From Candidatus Peribacteria bacterium (GTDB taxonomy: Bacteria > Patescibacteriota > Gracilibacteria > UBA1369 > UBA12463), in assembly GCA_943355055.1 (NCBI GenBank), contig CALREA010000007.1:1-39787 (forward strand): DNA of 39,787 nucleotides, read 5' to 3'. Of this stretch, positions 16,272 through 24,326 are shown in pieces. The notes beneath the pieces are model-generated. The model was not told where the DNA came from and did no database searches. It saw only the letters and a program-made list of their open reading frames with translations. The translations under genes were made by a program, and so were the position numbers. How positions within the stretch are numbered: the first letter of the stretch is position 1; each line of letters starts with the position of its first letter.

Positions 16272-17435
16272 TTAATGTTGTGAAATAACGGAAGAAAAAA
16301 TTTCCAAAAACGCATCAATATCCTCATCGGTAATGACGAGCGGTGGAGTGATACGCACCACAGTTTTTCGGCTAGAGGAGCCGATAATCAAGCCTTGATC
16401 CAGACACGCCTTCACGAGCCACGTGACATCACTGTCGAATTCAACGCCCAGCAACAGTCCCATTCCCAGAACATCTTTCACGCCGGGAATCCCGCGAACG
16501 CCGTCCACGATTCGTTTCGATTTTCGTGCAACTTCCTCCATAAAACCATCGGAAGTAAGCGTGTTGAATACCGCCAATGATGCAGAACAAGGAATTGGTC
16601 CTCCTCCAAACGTCGTCGCATGATCGTAGACCTCGACGCGTTCCGCAACATGACTTGCCACAATCACGGCGGAAAGCGGCAGCCCTGCGGCGATTCCCTT
16701 CGCGGTAGTGATAATGTCCGGATGAATGCCGATCGCTCTGGAAAACCACACATCCTTCCCGTTTCGACCGCATCCCGTCTGCACTTCATCAACAATAAAC
16801 AAAATCCCCTTCTCCTTACAAAACGCTTCCAATTCATGATAAAACGACAATTCGGCCATGTACATTCCGCCGATACTTTGAATCGGTTCGCAAATCACCG
16901 CCGCGGTATCTTCATCATACAAACCCTTTACGCTTGCAATATCTCCCAGCGTCGCAAACGACGTATACGAAGTAATATTCGGCTCAAATTTGTGATACGA
17001 CATCACGCCGGTAATGCCGATATTCGCGATCGATCGGCCATGAAACGCATTCGTAAATGAAATTATTTTTTTCTTTCCGGACAATTTCCTCGCAATTTTC
17101 ACCGCTGCTTCGTTCGCTTCCGAACCGGAATTCGTGAGATAAATTTTGTACGAATCAGGCAATAAGGTACTCGCAATTTTCTCAGCCAATTCCGCCGCAG
17201 GCGCAGAATAAAATATATTCGAATAAAACGTCATCGCATCAGCTTGCTTTTTTATGGCTTCAGTAACCGCAGGATGGCACTGTCCCATCGAGCAGACCGC
17301 GTGCCCGGCATAGAAATCCACATATTCTTTTCCGCCATCATCCCACAAACGCGCACCTTTTCCTTCCACTAATGTAATCGGATATCGCTTGTACACATTC
17401 AGGCTAAATTCGTTATCTTTTTCAACAGTGTTCAT
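16272..17435 (-). CDS. argD: N-acylornithine aminotransferase (ArgD)
   Basis: 387 residues. A PLP class III aminotransferase converting N-acylglutamate semialdehyde to N-acylornithine with glutamate as amino donor. Signatures: LTNSGSEANEAAVKIARK, FHGRSI, IVDEVQTGCGRNG and ITTAKGIAAGLPLSAVI with the PLP-binding Lys. The start at 17435 (MNTVEKDNEFSLNVYKRYPITLVEGKG) fits the family N-terminus. It lies 11 nt after argC and 3 nt before argB. Confidence 0.95.
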   Translation of the reverse strand: MNTVEKDNEFSLNVYKRYPITLVEGKGARLWDDGGKEYVDFYAGHAVCSMGQCHPAVTEAIKKQADAMTFYSNIFYSAPAAELAEKIASTLLPDSYKIYLTNSGSEANEAAVKIARKLSGKKKIISFTNAFHGRSIANIGITGVMSYHKFEPNITSYTSFATLGDIASVKGLYDEDTAAVICEPIQSIGGMYMAELSFYHELEAFCKEKGILFIVDEVQTGCGRNGKDVWFSRAIGIHPDIITTAKGIAAGLPLSAVIVASHVAERVEVYDHATTFGGGPIPCSASLAVFNTLTSDGFMEEVARKSKRIVDGVRGIPGVKDVLGMGLLLGVEFDSDVTWLVKACLDQGLIIGSSSRKTVVRITPPLVITDEDIDAFLEIFSSVISQH

Positions 17436-17446
17436 GGCAATTGTAT

Positions 17447-18472
17447 TTAAGGATAGAGAGGTAACAAGAGGTCCAATCCGCGCGTTTCATCCAGTCCCAT
17501 CATCAAATTCATATTTTGAACCGCCTGTCCGGCCGCGCCTTTGACGAGATTATCGATCACCGATTGCACAACGATTGAACCCGAAACCTTCGTCACGGAA
17601 ATATCGCAATAATTTGATCCGACCACATCAGCAAGGGCAACAGATGGCTTTACTCTGACGAAAGGCTTATCCGCATAATACTGAGCCACATGCTCCTGTA
17701 ATTGCTTTTCATCGAGCGATTGGAACTTGTCCTTGGCACCACAAATAAATATCGTCGCAAAAATTCCTCTCGTAAAAGGACCACTCGTTGGTACCATCAG
17801 AATCTGATCGGTCGAAACGCCGAGCGTCTGCGCAATTTCCGGAAGATGCTGATGTGAACCGACTTTGTAACTTTTCATATTATGGGCACGAACCGGATGA
17901 TGCGTACTTTCGCAGGGGGCTTTTCCCGAGCCGCTGGAGCCGGTAATAGCCATGACATTCGCCTTCACATAAGCGCCTTCAAATGGCAGAAGGGCGAGCG
18001 AAATCGCCGTAGCGAAGCATCCGGGATTGGCAACGCAATCCGCCCCGATGAGAGATTCTTTATTCAATTCGCTTAATCCATATACAAATTTTTCTGCTCC
18101 TTGAGCATACTGATGTTCCGCTCCGTAATATTTCTGAAAATCTCCCATATTTTTCAATCGGAAATCTCCGGACAGATCAATAATTTTCGTTTTTCCGATA
18201 ATACGTGGAACAATAGTTTGAGAAATCAAATGTGGCAGCGCGAGAAACACAACATCGCTTTCGCTAGCTGCCTGCTCATAACTCACGCCCGAGAGTGGAT
18301 ACGACCCGCTACCCGCAAGATGCGGATACAGCTGCGCCAAATCGCCATCTTTGTTACTGGCGGAAATGAGATGTTTTATCTCAACATCAGGGTGTGCTTT
18401 GAGTATTCTCAAGAGTTCAAGCCCGGTATATCCGGTGATGCCAATGATTGATACGGTAATTTTTTGAGACAT
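17447..18472 (-). CDS. argC: N-acyl-gamma-glutamyl-phosphate reductase (ArgC)
   Basis: 341 residues from ATG 18472 (MSQKITVSIIGITGYTGLELL), chosen because the Rossmann motif GITGYTG begins 11 residues in and the upstream gene stops 1 nt before. Reduces N-acylglutamyl phosphate to the semialdehyde with NADPH. The catalytic Cys is in VANPGCFAT (near residue 150). The partner segments TGSSGSGK and HHPVRAHNMKSYKVGSHQHLPEI contain the conserved His. Length is typical of the type 1 enzyme. Confidence 0.95.
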   Translation of the reverse strand: MSQKITVSIIGITGYTGLELLRILKAHPDVEIKHLISASNKDGDLAQLYPHLAGSGSYPLSGVSYEQAASESDVVFLALPHLISQTIVPRIIGKTKIIDLSGDFRLKNMGDFQKYYGAEHQYAQGAEKFVYGLSELNKESLIGADCVANPGCFATAISLALLPFEGAYVKANVMAITGSSGSGKAPCESTHHPVRAHNMKSYKVGSHQHLPEIAQTLGVSTDQILMVPTSGPFTRGIFATIFICGAKDKFQSLDEKQLQEHVAQYYADKPFVRVKPSVALADVVGSNYCDISVTKVSGSIVVQSVIDNLVKGAAGQAVQNMNLMMGLDETRGLDLLLPLYP

Positions 18473-18473
18473 A

Positions 18474-19502
18474 TTATTTTGTAAAACAGTGAGTAGAAAG
18501 ATATTCAAATAATTCCTCGCTACGCTGGAATGCATTGAAACCCGGAAGATGCAGGGTATCTTTTACGAAACTTACACCAACGCTATTATCCGTAACCGGT
18601 CCGGAAATGACATCAAGTGGCGCGCCAATTTCAGCGCATACTTCAGCCAATTTCACGGCGCCAGCCGGATCATAAGCACATCCGATATGAGCCACGATGT
18701 TGCGCTGAATTTCAGGATCTTTCAAGCATGACATCACGCCATACTCTCCAAAAATTCCATCACCAAATTCGATGACAATATAATCCGGCGCATCTTTTGA
18801 TAAATAATCAATCGCGCCCTTCGCCACTGCAACCGCATCTTTTTGATGAACGGTTGATGGGAATCCCGCATCCAAGAAAGAAACCACCGTTCCAGCTCCA
18901 TAATCCCGCATACTCTCAGTATCTCTCATGGCGGCAACACCTGCGAGTTTCGCGCCAAATACCTTGAGCCGTGCGCGCTTGGCATGCTTGATAATTTCAC
19001 CGGCCACGGATGTTTTCCCTACATTCATACACGTTCCACTGACCACAATGAGCGGCGCAGAAGCGCCTAAATGATCCATTGGAGAAAATAAAACGTAATC
19101 TTTGATATTCACGGCCTTGCCATTTTTCATGACCGCACCGAGAACTTTTACCTTCAACGCATCGCCAACTTCTTTGATATTCGCACTCATGCAGAGTCCC
19201 GAAACTCCTCCCAAATTCAGCACATTAATCGTATCGCCGACGGCAACGCTTTCCGGAACCTGACCAACGAAACCACGGAGAGCCTGTCTATTTCCCAATG
19301 CTACAGCCAAAATATCGCCTTTATGCATGGTGGATAACCTTCCGGAAACCAGCTCGAGCTGGTTATATACTTTCTTATCTTCCAAAACTTCAACGGCCAA
19401 AACGGCGCCTTCACGACAGTCAATCTGGGGAGATATTTCCACATCGAAACCAATATTAGCGTTCTTCACAACGGAAGCAATTTTATCGAGAATAATATTC
19501 AT
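18474..19502 (-). CDS. Uncharacterised P-loop protein in the arginine operon
   Basis: 342 residues from ATG 19502 (MNIILDKIASVV). Residues 1 to about 145 look beta-rich (DCREGAVLAVEVLEDKKVYNQ; VAVGDTINVLNLGG). The C-terminal part has the Walker A-like motif SGTCMNVGKTS, then FGAKLAGVAAMRD, DYIVIEFGDGIFGEYGV (possible Walker B), and GPVTDNSVGVSFV. The pattern resembles dethiobiotin synthetase/CobQ/MobB-type P-loop proteins and DUF1611-like fusions, but I cannot assign a family. It is packed between the ArgF-type gene and argC (1-nt gap to argC), so a role in arginine synthesis or its control is likely. The operon lacks a recognisable N-acylglutamate synthase, so this protein or a distant gene must supply that step. 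No SD is visible. Confidence 0.7.
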   Translation of the reverse strand: MNIILDKIASVVKNANIGFDVEISPQIDCREGAVLAVEVLEDKKVYNQLELVSGRLSTMHKGDILAVALGNRQALRGFVGQVPESVAVGDTINVLNLGGVSGLCMSANIKEVGDALKVKVLGAVMKNGKAVNIKDYVLFSPMDHLGASAPLIVVSGTCMNVGKTSVAGEIIKHAKRARLKVFGAKLAGVAAMRDTESMRDYGAGTVVSFLDAGFPSTVHQKDAVAVAKGAIDYLSKDAPDYIVIEFGDGIFGEYGVMSCLKDPEIQRNIVAHIGCAYDPAGAVKLAEVCAEIGAPLDVISGPVTDNSVGVSFVKDTLHLPGFNAFQRSEELFEYLSTHCFTK

Positions 19503-19543
19503 GGGAGAGAGTGTAAAAAAATAACAAAAAAATAAATAAAAGT

Positions 19544-20575
19544 TTATGACAAAATATGCCGCAACAGAGCCATTTGTGACCACATGCGATTTTCCGCTTC
19601 TTGAATAATGAGGGAATTTGGGCAGTCCAATACGCCATCACTTACTTCAACGTTTCTACGTACTGGCAGGCAGTGCATAAATTTTCCATTATTCGTAACA
19701 GCCATTCTTTCACTCGTTACTTGCCAGTCAGCATACTGATTTCTCATTTCTTTTTCCTTGGCCCAATCTCCAAAATGCTCTAAAGAAAGCCAACTTTTCT
19801 CACATACAATATCCGCTCCAGTGAGCGCTTCCATCTGATTATGCACCACCTGAAATGATCCTCCTCCATCTTGTGCTAACTTCGACGCCTGTGCCATGAC
19901 ACCAGCATCCAATTCAAATTCTTTCGGACAAGCCAAAACAACGTCCATGCCAAACAATGCCGGCGTAATCATCTGCGAATGTGGCGTAGCCAACGGCAAC
20001 GGTTTTGGATGTGGCGCCCATGTTAGAACGTATTTTTTCTTCGTAACATTTCCTAATACTTCTTTCATAGTCATCGCATCAGCAAGCCCTTGGCAAGGAT
20101 GGAACATATTCGACTCCATATTAATAATCGGCTTGTTAGCATATCGCAAAACCTGTTCAAAGAAACGATCACTCAACATTTCTTCCTTACTCATGCCAAG
20201 TGTCTGCGAGTTATCGCTCGCTGGTATGAAGTCACTCTTTCTGATCGCGACCACATCACTATAGCTGCACACTACCCTGATGAACTCACTGATATGTTCA
20301 CTCGCGGCGCCACTCATCACCGCTCCTTCCGTATATTCGAGCTTCCTACTTTGGCTCATATCCAACACATTCGCGATCCCCGACAATTTCTGCATTCCCG
20401 TTTGAAACGACAAAAGCGTCCTCAATGAAGGATTATAAAAAATCGTGGTAAGTACCTTCCCCCTCGCCACATCAGATCCTCCAGCCTTTTTCAGCGCAAT
20501 TCCACTTTCCAAAATACCCTCCATCGTCTCCTTGGAAAATTCCATCCCGGTAATAAAGTGTTTCAAATTGGTCAT
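19544..20575 (-). CDS. argF': N-acylornithine carbamoyltransferase (AOTCase/SOTCase type)
   Basis: 343 residues. It carries the carbamoyl-phosphate motif NPSLRT, but it matches acyl-ornithine enzymes rather than ordinary OTCase: KHF start, NMESNMFHPCQGLADAMT, KKYVLTWAPHPKPLPLA (compare YVLTW..HPKPL of Xanthomonas AOTCase) and NNGKFMHCLPVRRNVEVSDGV. Position 92, just before E93-H94, is Ser. In known enzymes Glu here gives N-acetylornithine specificity and Pro gives N-succinylornithine specificity, and Glu-to-Ser/Pro/Ala/Val changes are reported to convert AOTCase to SOTCase, so a succinyl preference is predicted. The carbamylated Lys near the HCLP..RRN motif of Xanthomonas AOTCase is Glu here. 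The gene follows argG by 7 nt. Confidence 0.9.
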   Translation of the reverse strand: MTNLKHFITGMEFSKETMEGILESGIALKKAGGSDVARGKVLTTIFYNPSLRTLLSFQTGMQKLSGIANVLDMSQSRKLEYTEGAVMSGAASEHISEFIRVVCSYSDVVAIRKSDFIPASDNSQTLGMSKEEMLSDRFFEQVLRYANKPIINMESNMFHPCQGLADAMTMKEVLGNVTKKKYVLTWAPHPKPLPLATPHSQMITPALFGMDVVLACPKEFELDAGVMAQASKLAQDGGGSFQVVHNQMEALTGADIVCEKSWLSLEHFGDWAKEKEMRNQYADWQVTSERMAVTNNGKFMHCLPVRRNVEVSDGVLDCPNSLIIQEAENRMWSQMALLRHILS

Positions 20576-20582
20576 AATAAAT

Positions 20583-21836
20583 TTAGCTAGGAAAAAATGA
20601 AGAACGGTTATGTTTTTTATGAGCGATTATTCCTTCAAGTCCATAAATCTTGGAAAAGCCCTGCGCATCTCTTCCATTCCAGAAACTATTTTCTTCGCCG
20701 TAGCTCGCAAAAGCGCTATCCATCAACGAAAATTCACTCTTCGAACCAACTATAATAATATTCCCTTTCTGTAACCGCACCGTCACTTCTCCCGTCACCG
20801 TCTTCTGACTCGATAGCATCATCGCCTCAATATCCGCGATCACCGGATCAAAATACAACCCCTCGTGCACTCCGTCACCCCACACCACACCAAGATGATC
20901 TTTCCAGAAAATTTGCTTCGAAGTTAACACGGATTTTTCCAATTCTTTATGCGCCTCAATCAATACTCTCAGTGCCGCAGCCTCGAAAACAATTCTTCCT
21001 TTAATCCCCAAAATCGTCGTTCCCAAATGAGCACCTCTTCCTACGCCATGCCGTTGTGCAACGACTTTTACCGCATCAATAAGCGGCAATCCAGCCATCG
21101 CAACACCATTCATCGAAACAGCAATACCTTTTTCAAATCCAATCACAATTTCCTCCCCAACTTCCGGCGCACTCGCAATCGTCGCCACGTTTGGATAGAT
21201 TTCATCTGGCACTAATCCCAGCGGTGTCTTGGTTTCCTTCCCGCCAATCGTCGTTCCAAGTACACCAACATTAATCGAATAATCCAAATTTTTCTGCGGA
21301 ATAACCACTCCCTTCGTTTTTAAATATTCCACTTCTTGCGCTCTGGTAAACCCTTCATCACGTATCGGCGCCAAAATTTCAACGGATTCCATCATTGCCC
21401 TCAATGCCAAATCGAACCTCACCTGATCATTTCCCGCGCCGGTCGAGCCATGTGCCACCACGGAAATTCCCATCTGCAATGCCAACTCCGCAATCTTGCT
21501 TGCAGCAATAATTCTCTCAGGTCCGACACACGCCGGATACACGCCTCCCCTCAAATAATTTGCCTGAATAATTTTCACGACAAAGTCGTTATACAGCTCA
21601 GAAACCGCATCAATAGCGCTGTGCCCATACGCACCTAGATCCTTGCTCTTCTGCGCAATAGCCGCCATTTCATCAGCAGAAAACCCACCGGTGTTTACCG
21701 TAGCGGTATACACGGCATATCCTTTTGAAATTAAATACGGAACGAGGAAGCTGGTATCGAGTCCACCGGAGAAGGCGAGAATAACTTTTTTCCCGGGCGT
21801 AACGGAATTGGCAATATCGGTAGAAATTTCAGACAT
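20583..21836 (-). CDS. argG: Argininosuccinate synthase
   Basis: 417 residues. Joins citrulline and aspartate using ATP. The N-type ATP pyrophosphatase motif is LAFSGGLDTSFLVPYL; further signatures are VVAHGSTGAGNDQVRFD, YSINVGVLGTTIGGKE and GRGAHLGTTILGIKGR. Length is normal (400-450). It is the first gene after the T-box leader, about 35 nt downstream of the terminator U-run, so operon expression is set by read-through of that terminator. Confidence 0.95.
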   Translation of the reverse strand: MSEISTDIANSVTPGKKVILAFSGGLDTSFLVPYLISKGYAVYTATVNTGGFSADEMAAIAQKSKDLGAYGHSAIDAVSELYNDFVVKIIQANYLRGGVYPACVGPERIIAASKIAELALQMGISVVAHGSTGAGNDQVRFDLALRAMMESVEILAPIRDEGFTRAQEVEYLKTKGVVIPQKNLDYSINVGVLGTTIGGKETKTPLGLVPDEIYPNVATIASAPEVGEEIVIGFEKGIAVSMNGVAMAGLPLIDAVKVVAQRHGVGRGAHLGTTILGIKGRIVFEAAALRVLIEAHKELEKSVLTSKQIFWKDHLGVVWGDGVHEGLYFDPVIADIEAMMLSSQKTVTGEVTVRLQKGNIIIVGSKSEFSLMDSAFASYGEENSFWNGRDAQGFSKIYGLEGIIAHKKHNRSSFFPS

Positions 21837-21870
21837 AAGGGATAGAAGAGTTAAGAATTTCTAAGAATAC

Positions 21871-21917
21871 AAAAAAACTCATCACTAAACCCGTCATATG
21901 ACGGATCCAGGGACGAG
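21871..21917 (-). terminator. T-box-controlled intrinsic terminator before argG
   Basis: A 40-nt segment (21878-21917) folds on itself with 19 of 20 pairs (four of them G-U) and one C-T mismatch, followed by TTTTTTT (21871-21877). Its 5' arm includes the CGTCCCT needed by the antiterminator, so the two structures exclude each other. Confidence 0.9.
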
Positions 21918-22224
21918 AGCTTAGAAAATGCTTCGTGGTACCACCCTAGTTCGCCTCTCAAGCGAGAGGCCTTTGATCCAGTTCTCCACCCTTTCGGGCG
22001 ACAAACGGCGAGCGTTTACGTGCTCTCTACGGCTCAAAACCTACTTGTTTTAAGTGAAAAGATTTCCACAAAAAGCTTTCTTCGGTCGGCTCCCATTATT
22101 CAAGGCGCGTTCTGTCCATTCCGTAACTGCTCGGCTTCCACCGTCCCGAGCTCTCTCGTAAGCTGGAAAAGACATACTATTCCCTGAGGGATTTCTTCAA
22201 AACTTTTTAAAAAACAGACTGACA
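21871..22224 (-). ncRNA. T-box riboswitch, arginine specifier, controlling the arg operon
   Basis: Read on the minus strand. Stem I: the loop-E-like AATAGTAT (5' side, about 22173-22181), the AGAGAG bulge (22151-22156), the terminal loop GGTGGAAGCC (22133-22142) between CTCGG/CCGAG, and the 3' side of the specifier loop GAACGCGCC (22104-22112), where the codon after GAA is CGC (arginine, 22107-22109). A stem GCCTCTC/GAGAGGC (21953-21970) precedes the antiterminator. The T-box AGGGTGGTACCACG (21934-21947) pairs AGGG and ACG with CGTCCCT (21909-21915), leaving the canonical 7-nt TGGTACC bulge that holds tRNA ACCA. The competing terminator 21878-21917 folds 19 of 20 positions, followed by seven U. 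Uncharged tRNA-Arg should therefore relieve termination. Confidence 0.93.
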
Positions 22225-22230
22225 CCGCTA

Positions 22231-22258
22231 ATACTACGCAAAAGCGCATCAAAGTCAA
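22231..22258 (-). promoter_or_regulatory. Promoter of the arginine operon
   Basis: Minus strand TTGACT (22253-22258), 16-nt spacer, TAGTAT (22231-22236). The predicted start near 22224 gives a leader of about 390 nt that contains the whole T-box. Confidence 0.65.
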
Positions 22259-22511
22259 GAAATATATAATACCAAAGCCACTTCGTACTGCGCAAGGAGC
22301 AAGCGCCATTTTTCTTCCATGAAGCATGATCTGTTTTGATGAGAATGTTTTTAATATTTTTTTAAAGTAAGTGTCTTGATAAAGATAATAGATGAGTGAT
22401 AAGGTGACAACCTTCACGTATATTCAACTTTATTGAGCGCATAAAGCTTAAATGAGATCCAAAATTGGATTTCTGCTTAACGGATTTGAGTTCGGAAGGA
22501 AGGGAAAGGCC

Positions 22512-22754
22512 ATGGCTGTTCCATGGAAAATCATGACTCGGATTCGTTCGAAGCTCGTTCATGAACTCGGTTGGGAAGTGGGTGATATTATTGACTTCAC
22601 TGATGGTGAAGTTGCCGTCCTGGATGATCAGTTCGTTGATCGCTTCTTCACGTTCGATCGTGATACGCAGCAGATCGTCGCGAATGTGAATCTCAACGGC
22701 TGGCACTTCATCTTCGATCAGGATGGAAATATGATCAAGAAGCATCGTCACTAG
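22512..22754 (+). CDS. Hypothetical small protein
   Basis: 80 residues from ATG 22512 (MAVPWKIMTRIRSKLVHELG); GGAAGGAAGGG (22494-22504) sits about 8 nt before it. An in-frame ATG at 22452 would add 20 residues. The sequence is acidic and probably beta-rich (GDIIDFTDGEVAVLDDQFVDRFFTFD; NLNGWHFIFDQDGNMIKK). No family recognised. Its purine-rich SD contrasts with the mostly SD-less neighbours. An overlapping antisense frame (22362-22751) looks less protein-like. Confidence 0.55.
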   Translation: MAVPWKIMTRIRSKLVHELGWEVGDIIDFTDGEVAVLDDQFVDRFFTFDRDTQQIVANVNLNGWHFIFDQDGNMIKKHRH

Positions 22755-22940
22755 CAGCTAGGCTACAGAGACGAAGCGTCTACCGCGGACAATACAGAGG
22801 CACTCAGGAAGTTATTTGTTAGAAAATAAATTCTTCGGTTGCTCTCTGTAATTCTCAATTGAGAGACGAAACTCATCAAGGAGGATAAGTGCTTGTGATC
22901 TAGTCATGCCTCTCTGGCATCCGGGGCTTTCTCTCAACCA

Positions 22941-22970
22941 AGGGAGTGATTCCGCTAGAAATCACTCCCT
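22941..22970. repeat. Perfect inverted repeat upstream of hypothetical gene
   Basis: 11-bp arms AGGGAGTGATT (22941-22951) and AATCACTCCCT (22960-22970), 8-nt loop, no U-run. It sits just upstream of the -10 box at 22979. It could terminate the upstream unit or serve as an operator. Confidence 0.5.
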
Positions 22971-22978
22971 CAATGCCC

Positions 22979-22984
22979 TATAAT
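22979..22984 (+). promoter_or_regulatory. -10 box (leaderless type)
   Basis: TATAAT 6 nt before ATG 22991. No clear -35; the inverted repeat occupies that region. Confidence 0.5.
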
Positions 22985-22990
22985 GCAAAT

Positions 22991-23404
22991 ATGAATATAA
23001 ATGATTTCTGCATATCTATTGAGCATTCTTTTCAGAATATTTTTGAAATGCAAAATGGGAGAGATGATCTAAAAAAGTTGCTCTACTTAATAAAAAATAA
23101 TCAACCGATACGCACGTTTCTTGACGAACAGCCAAGCGGAGATATGTCAACAATATTTACTCCTTTTCATGGAGGAATGGTATTTCCACACAATATTGTG
23201 GAATTAAAAAAAACGGATATATTATCCGAAAACTTTATTAAATTTTGCAGTATTTCAGCCGTTATTGCAGATATGCTGGAAGAATGGGAAAGGGCTAATA
23301 ATGAGCCCGATCAAAGGGAGAAGAAGATAATGAAAAAATATTTAGAAGAATTCCTGATAATGTTGCCAACATATGACATATTCAAAACATGGTGTAGTGG
23401 TTAG
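22991..23404 (+). CDS. Hypothetical protein
   Basis: 137 residues from ATG 22991, chosen because it follows TATAAT by 6 nt; an earlier in-frame ATG at 22946 lies inside the inverted repeat. Family not recognised. Soluble, largely helical and charged (DDLKKLLYLIKNNQPIRTFL; ADMLEEWERANNEPDQREKKIMKKYLEEFL). AT-richer than its left neighbour. An imperfect hairpin (TGATAGACT 23411-23419 / AGTCTATCA 23435-23443) lies just after the stop. Confidence 0.6.
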   Translation: MNINDFCISIEHSFQNIFEMQNGRDDLKKLLYLIKNNQPIRTFLDEQPSGDMSTIFTPFHGGMVFPHNIVELKKTDILSENFIKFCSISAVIADMLEEWERANNEPDQREKKIMKKYLEEFLIMLPTYDIFKTWCSG

Positions 23405-23543
23405 GCATATTGATAGACTCCATAGCAAAGAAAAAGTCTATCATACAAATGTCATGATGTCGGTTGGTAATATATTCGCCGTCATTTGCTCAGAGGCTAT
23501 TACGAATGAAACAGAAAGAGAAACCGTTTAACGACGGCAAAAT

Positions 23544-23990
23544 TTACGGCAATAATTTCAGCACCTCTCTCTTGAAGCTCTCTAAATCTTTGAATTGTTT
23601 ATAAACAGAGGCGAATCGGATGTAGGCGACTTCATCAAGTTTCTTGAGCTTTTCCATCACGCCCTCGCCGATCATTTTACTCGGAACCTCGCGACCGTAA
23701 GCGGTCCACTCTTCTTCAAGGTCATTGAGCATTTGATCTACTTGTGCTTGAGTAATGTTACGTTTTTCACAGGCTCTCCATATGCCTTTTTCAATTTTTT
23801 CACGTCCATACGGCTCTCTCGAAGAATCTCGTTTTACCACGACAAAATTACTCATTTCAACTTTTTCAAACGTCGTGAATCGGTACTTGCAAGCATCGCA
23901 TTCGCGTCGTCGACGAACCGACTTCCCTTCCTGGGTAAGCCTGGAATCCAGAACGCTCGTATCGCTTTTTTTACATTTAGGGCAGTGCAT
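23544..23990 (-). CDS. nrdR: Transcriptional repressor NrdR
   Basis: 148 residues, typical. The N-terminal zinc ribbon MHCPKCKKSDT ... RRECDACKYRFTTFE has the CxxC...CxxC ligands; the ATP-cone follows (FVVVKRDSSREPYGREKIEKGI ... VDQMLNDLEEEW ... YIRFASVYKQFKDLESF). NrdR senses ATP/dATP and represses ribonucleotide reductase genes. No nrd gene and no recognisable NrdR-box pair is seen in the window. A CATAAT box lies 9 nt before the ATG, and the MITE-like element begins 39 nt upstream of the start. Confidence 0.95.
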   Translation of the reverse strand: MHCPKCKKSDTSVLDSRLTQEGKSVRRRRECDACKYRFTTFEKVEMSNFVVVKRDSSREPYGREKIEKGIWRACEKRNITQAQVDQMLNDLEEEWTAYGREVPSKMIGEGVMEKLKKLDEVAYIRFASVYKQFKDLESFKREVLKLLP

Positions 23991-24029
23991 GTTGAGCCTA
24001 TTATGCCTGAAAATAAAAATGTACCATAG

Positions 24030-24278
24030 TCTGAAAAGACCCCAGTTTTTCCAGCATCTATATTATGGCTTTTATAAGCCATCAAAAAAAATCAGCTGTT
24101 TGATATATGCCATTTTTATCGTATGATGCACAAATTTCCCCGGGGAGCTCTAGCAAGAGTTTCACTTGGTGGAAATTTTTAGCTTTAAAAATGATACTTT
24201 TTCGACATTAGTAGCACTAAGAGCCCATAGTCAGAAAAGTCAATGTTCTGATTTTTGAAAAACTGGGGTCTTTTCAGA
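24030..24278. mobile_element. MITE-like element with 22-bp terminal inverted repeats
   Basis: 249 bp without a credible gene. Ends: 24030-24051 and 24257-24278 are perfect 22-bp inverted repeats (TCTGAAAAGACCCCAG... and its complement). The flanks CCATAG at 24024-24029 and 24279-24284 are a perfect 6-bp direct repeat, as expected for a target-site duplication. A degenerate internal copy of the end (CCATAGTCAGAAAAGTC, 24224-24240) is present, plus an internal hairpin ATGGCTT/AAGCCAT (24065-24082). It lies between nrdR and dgt. Confidence 0.65.
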
Positions 24279-24326
24279 CCATAGTCATTTGCTATTTTTG
24301 TATTACATGACGTAGTCATCTTATTT

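Noticed and set aside
22100-22417. 105-codon minus-strand frame inside the arginine leader
   Set aside because: It lies across the T-box Stem I and promoter, which explain the sequence better.
22362-22751. 129-codon frame on the minus strand opposite the hypothetical gene at 22512
   Set aside because: The plus-strand frame has a purine-rich SD and a more protein-like sequence; the antisense frame also runs towards the T-box promoter region.
22880-22900. Strong SD-like AAGGAGG without a gene
   Set aside because: The following GTG and TTG codons meet stops within a few codons; possibly a gene remnant, but nothing can be supported.
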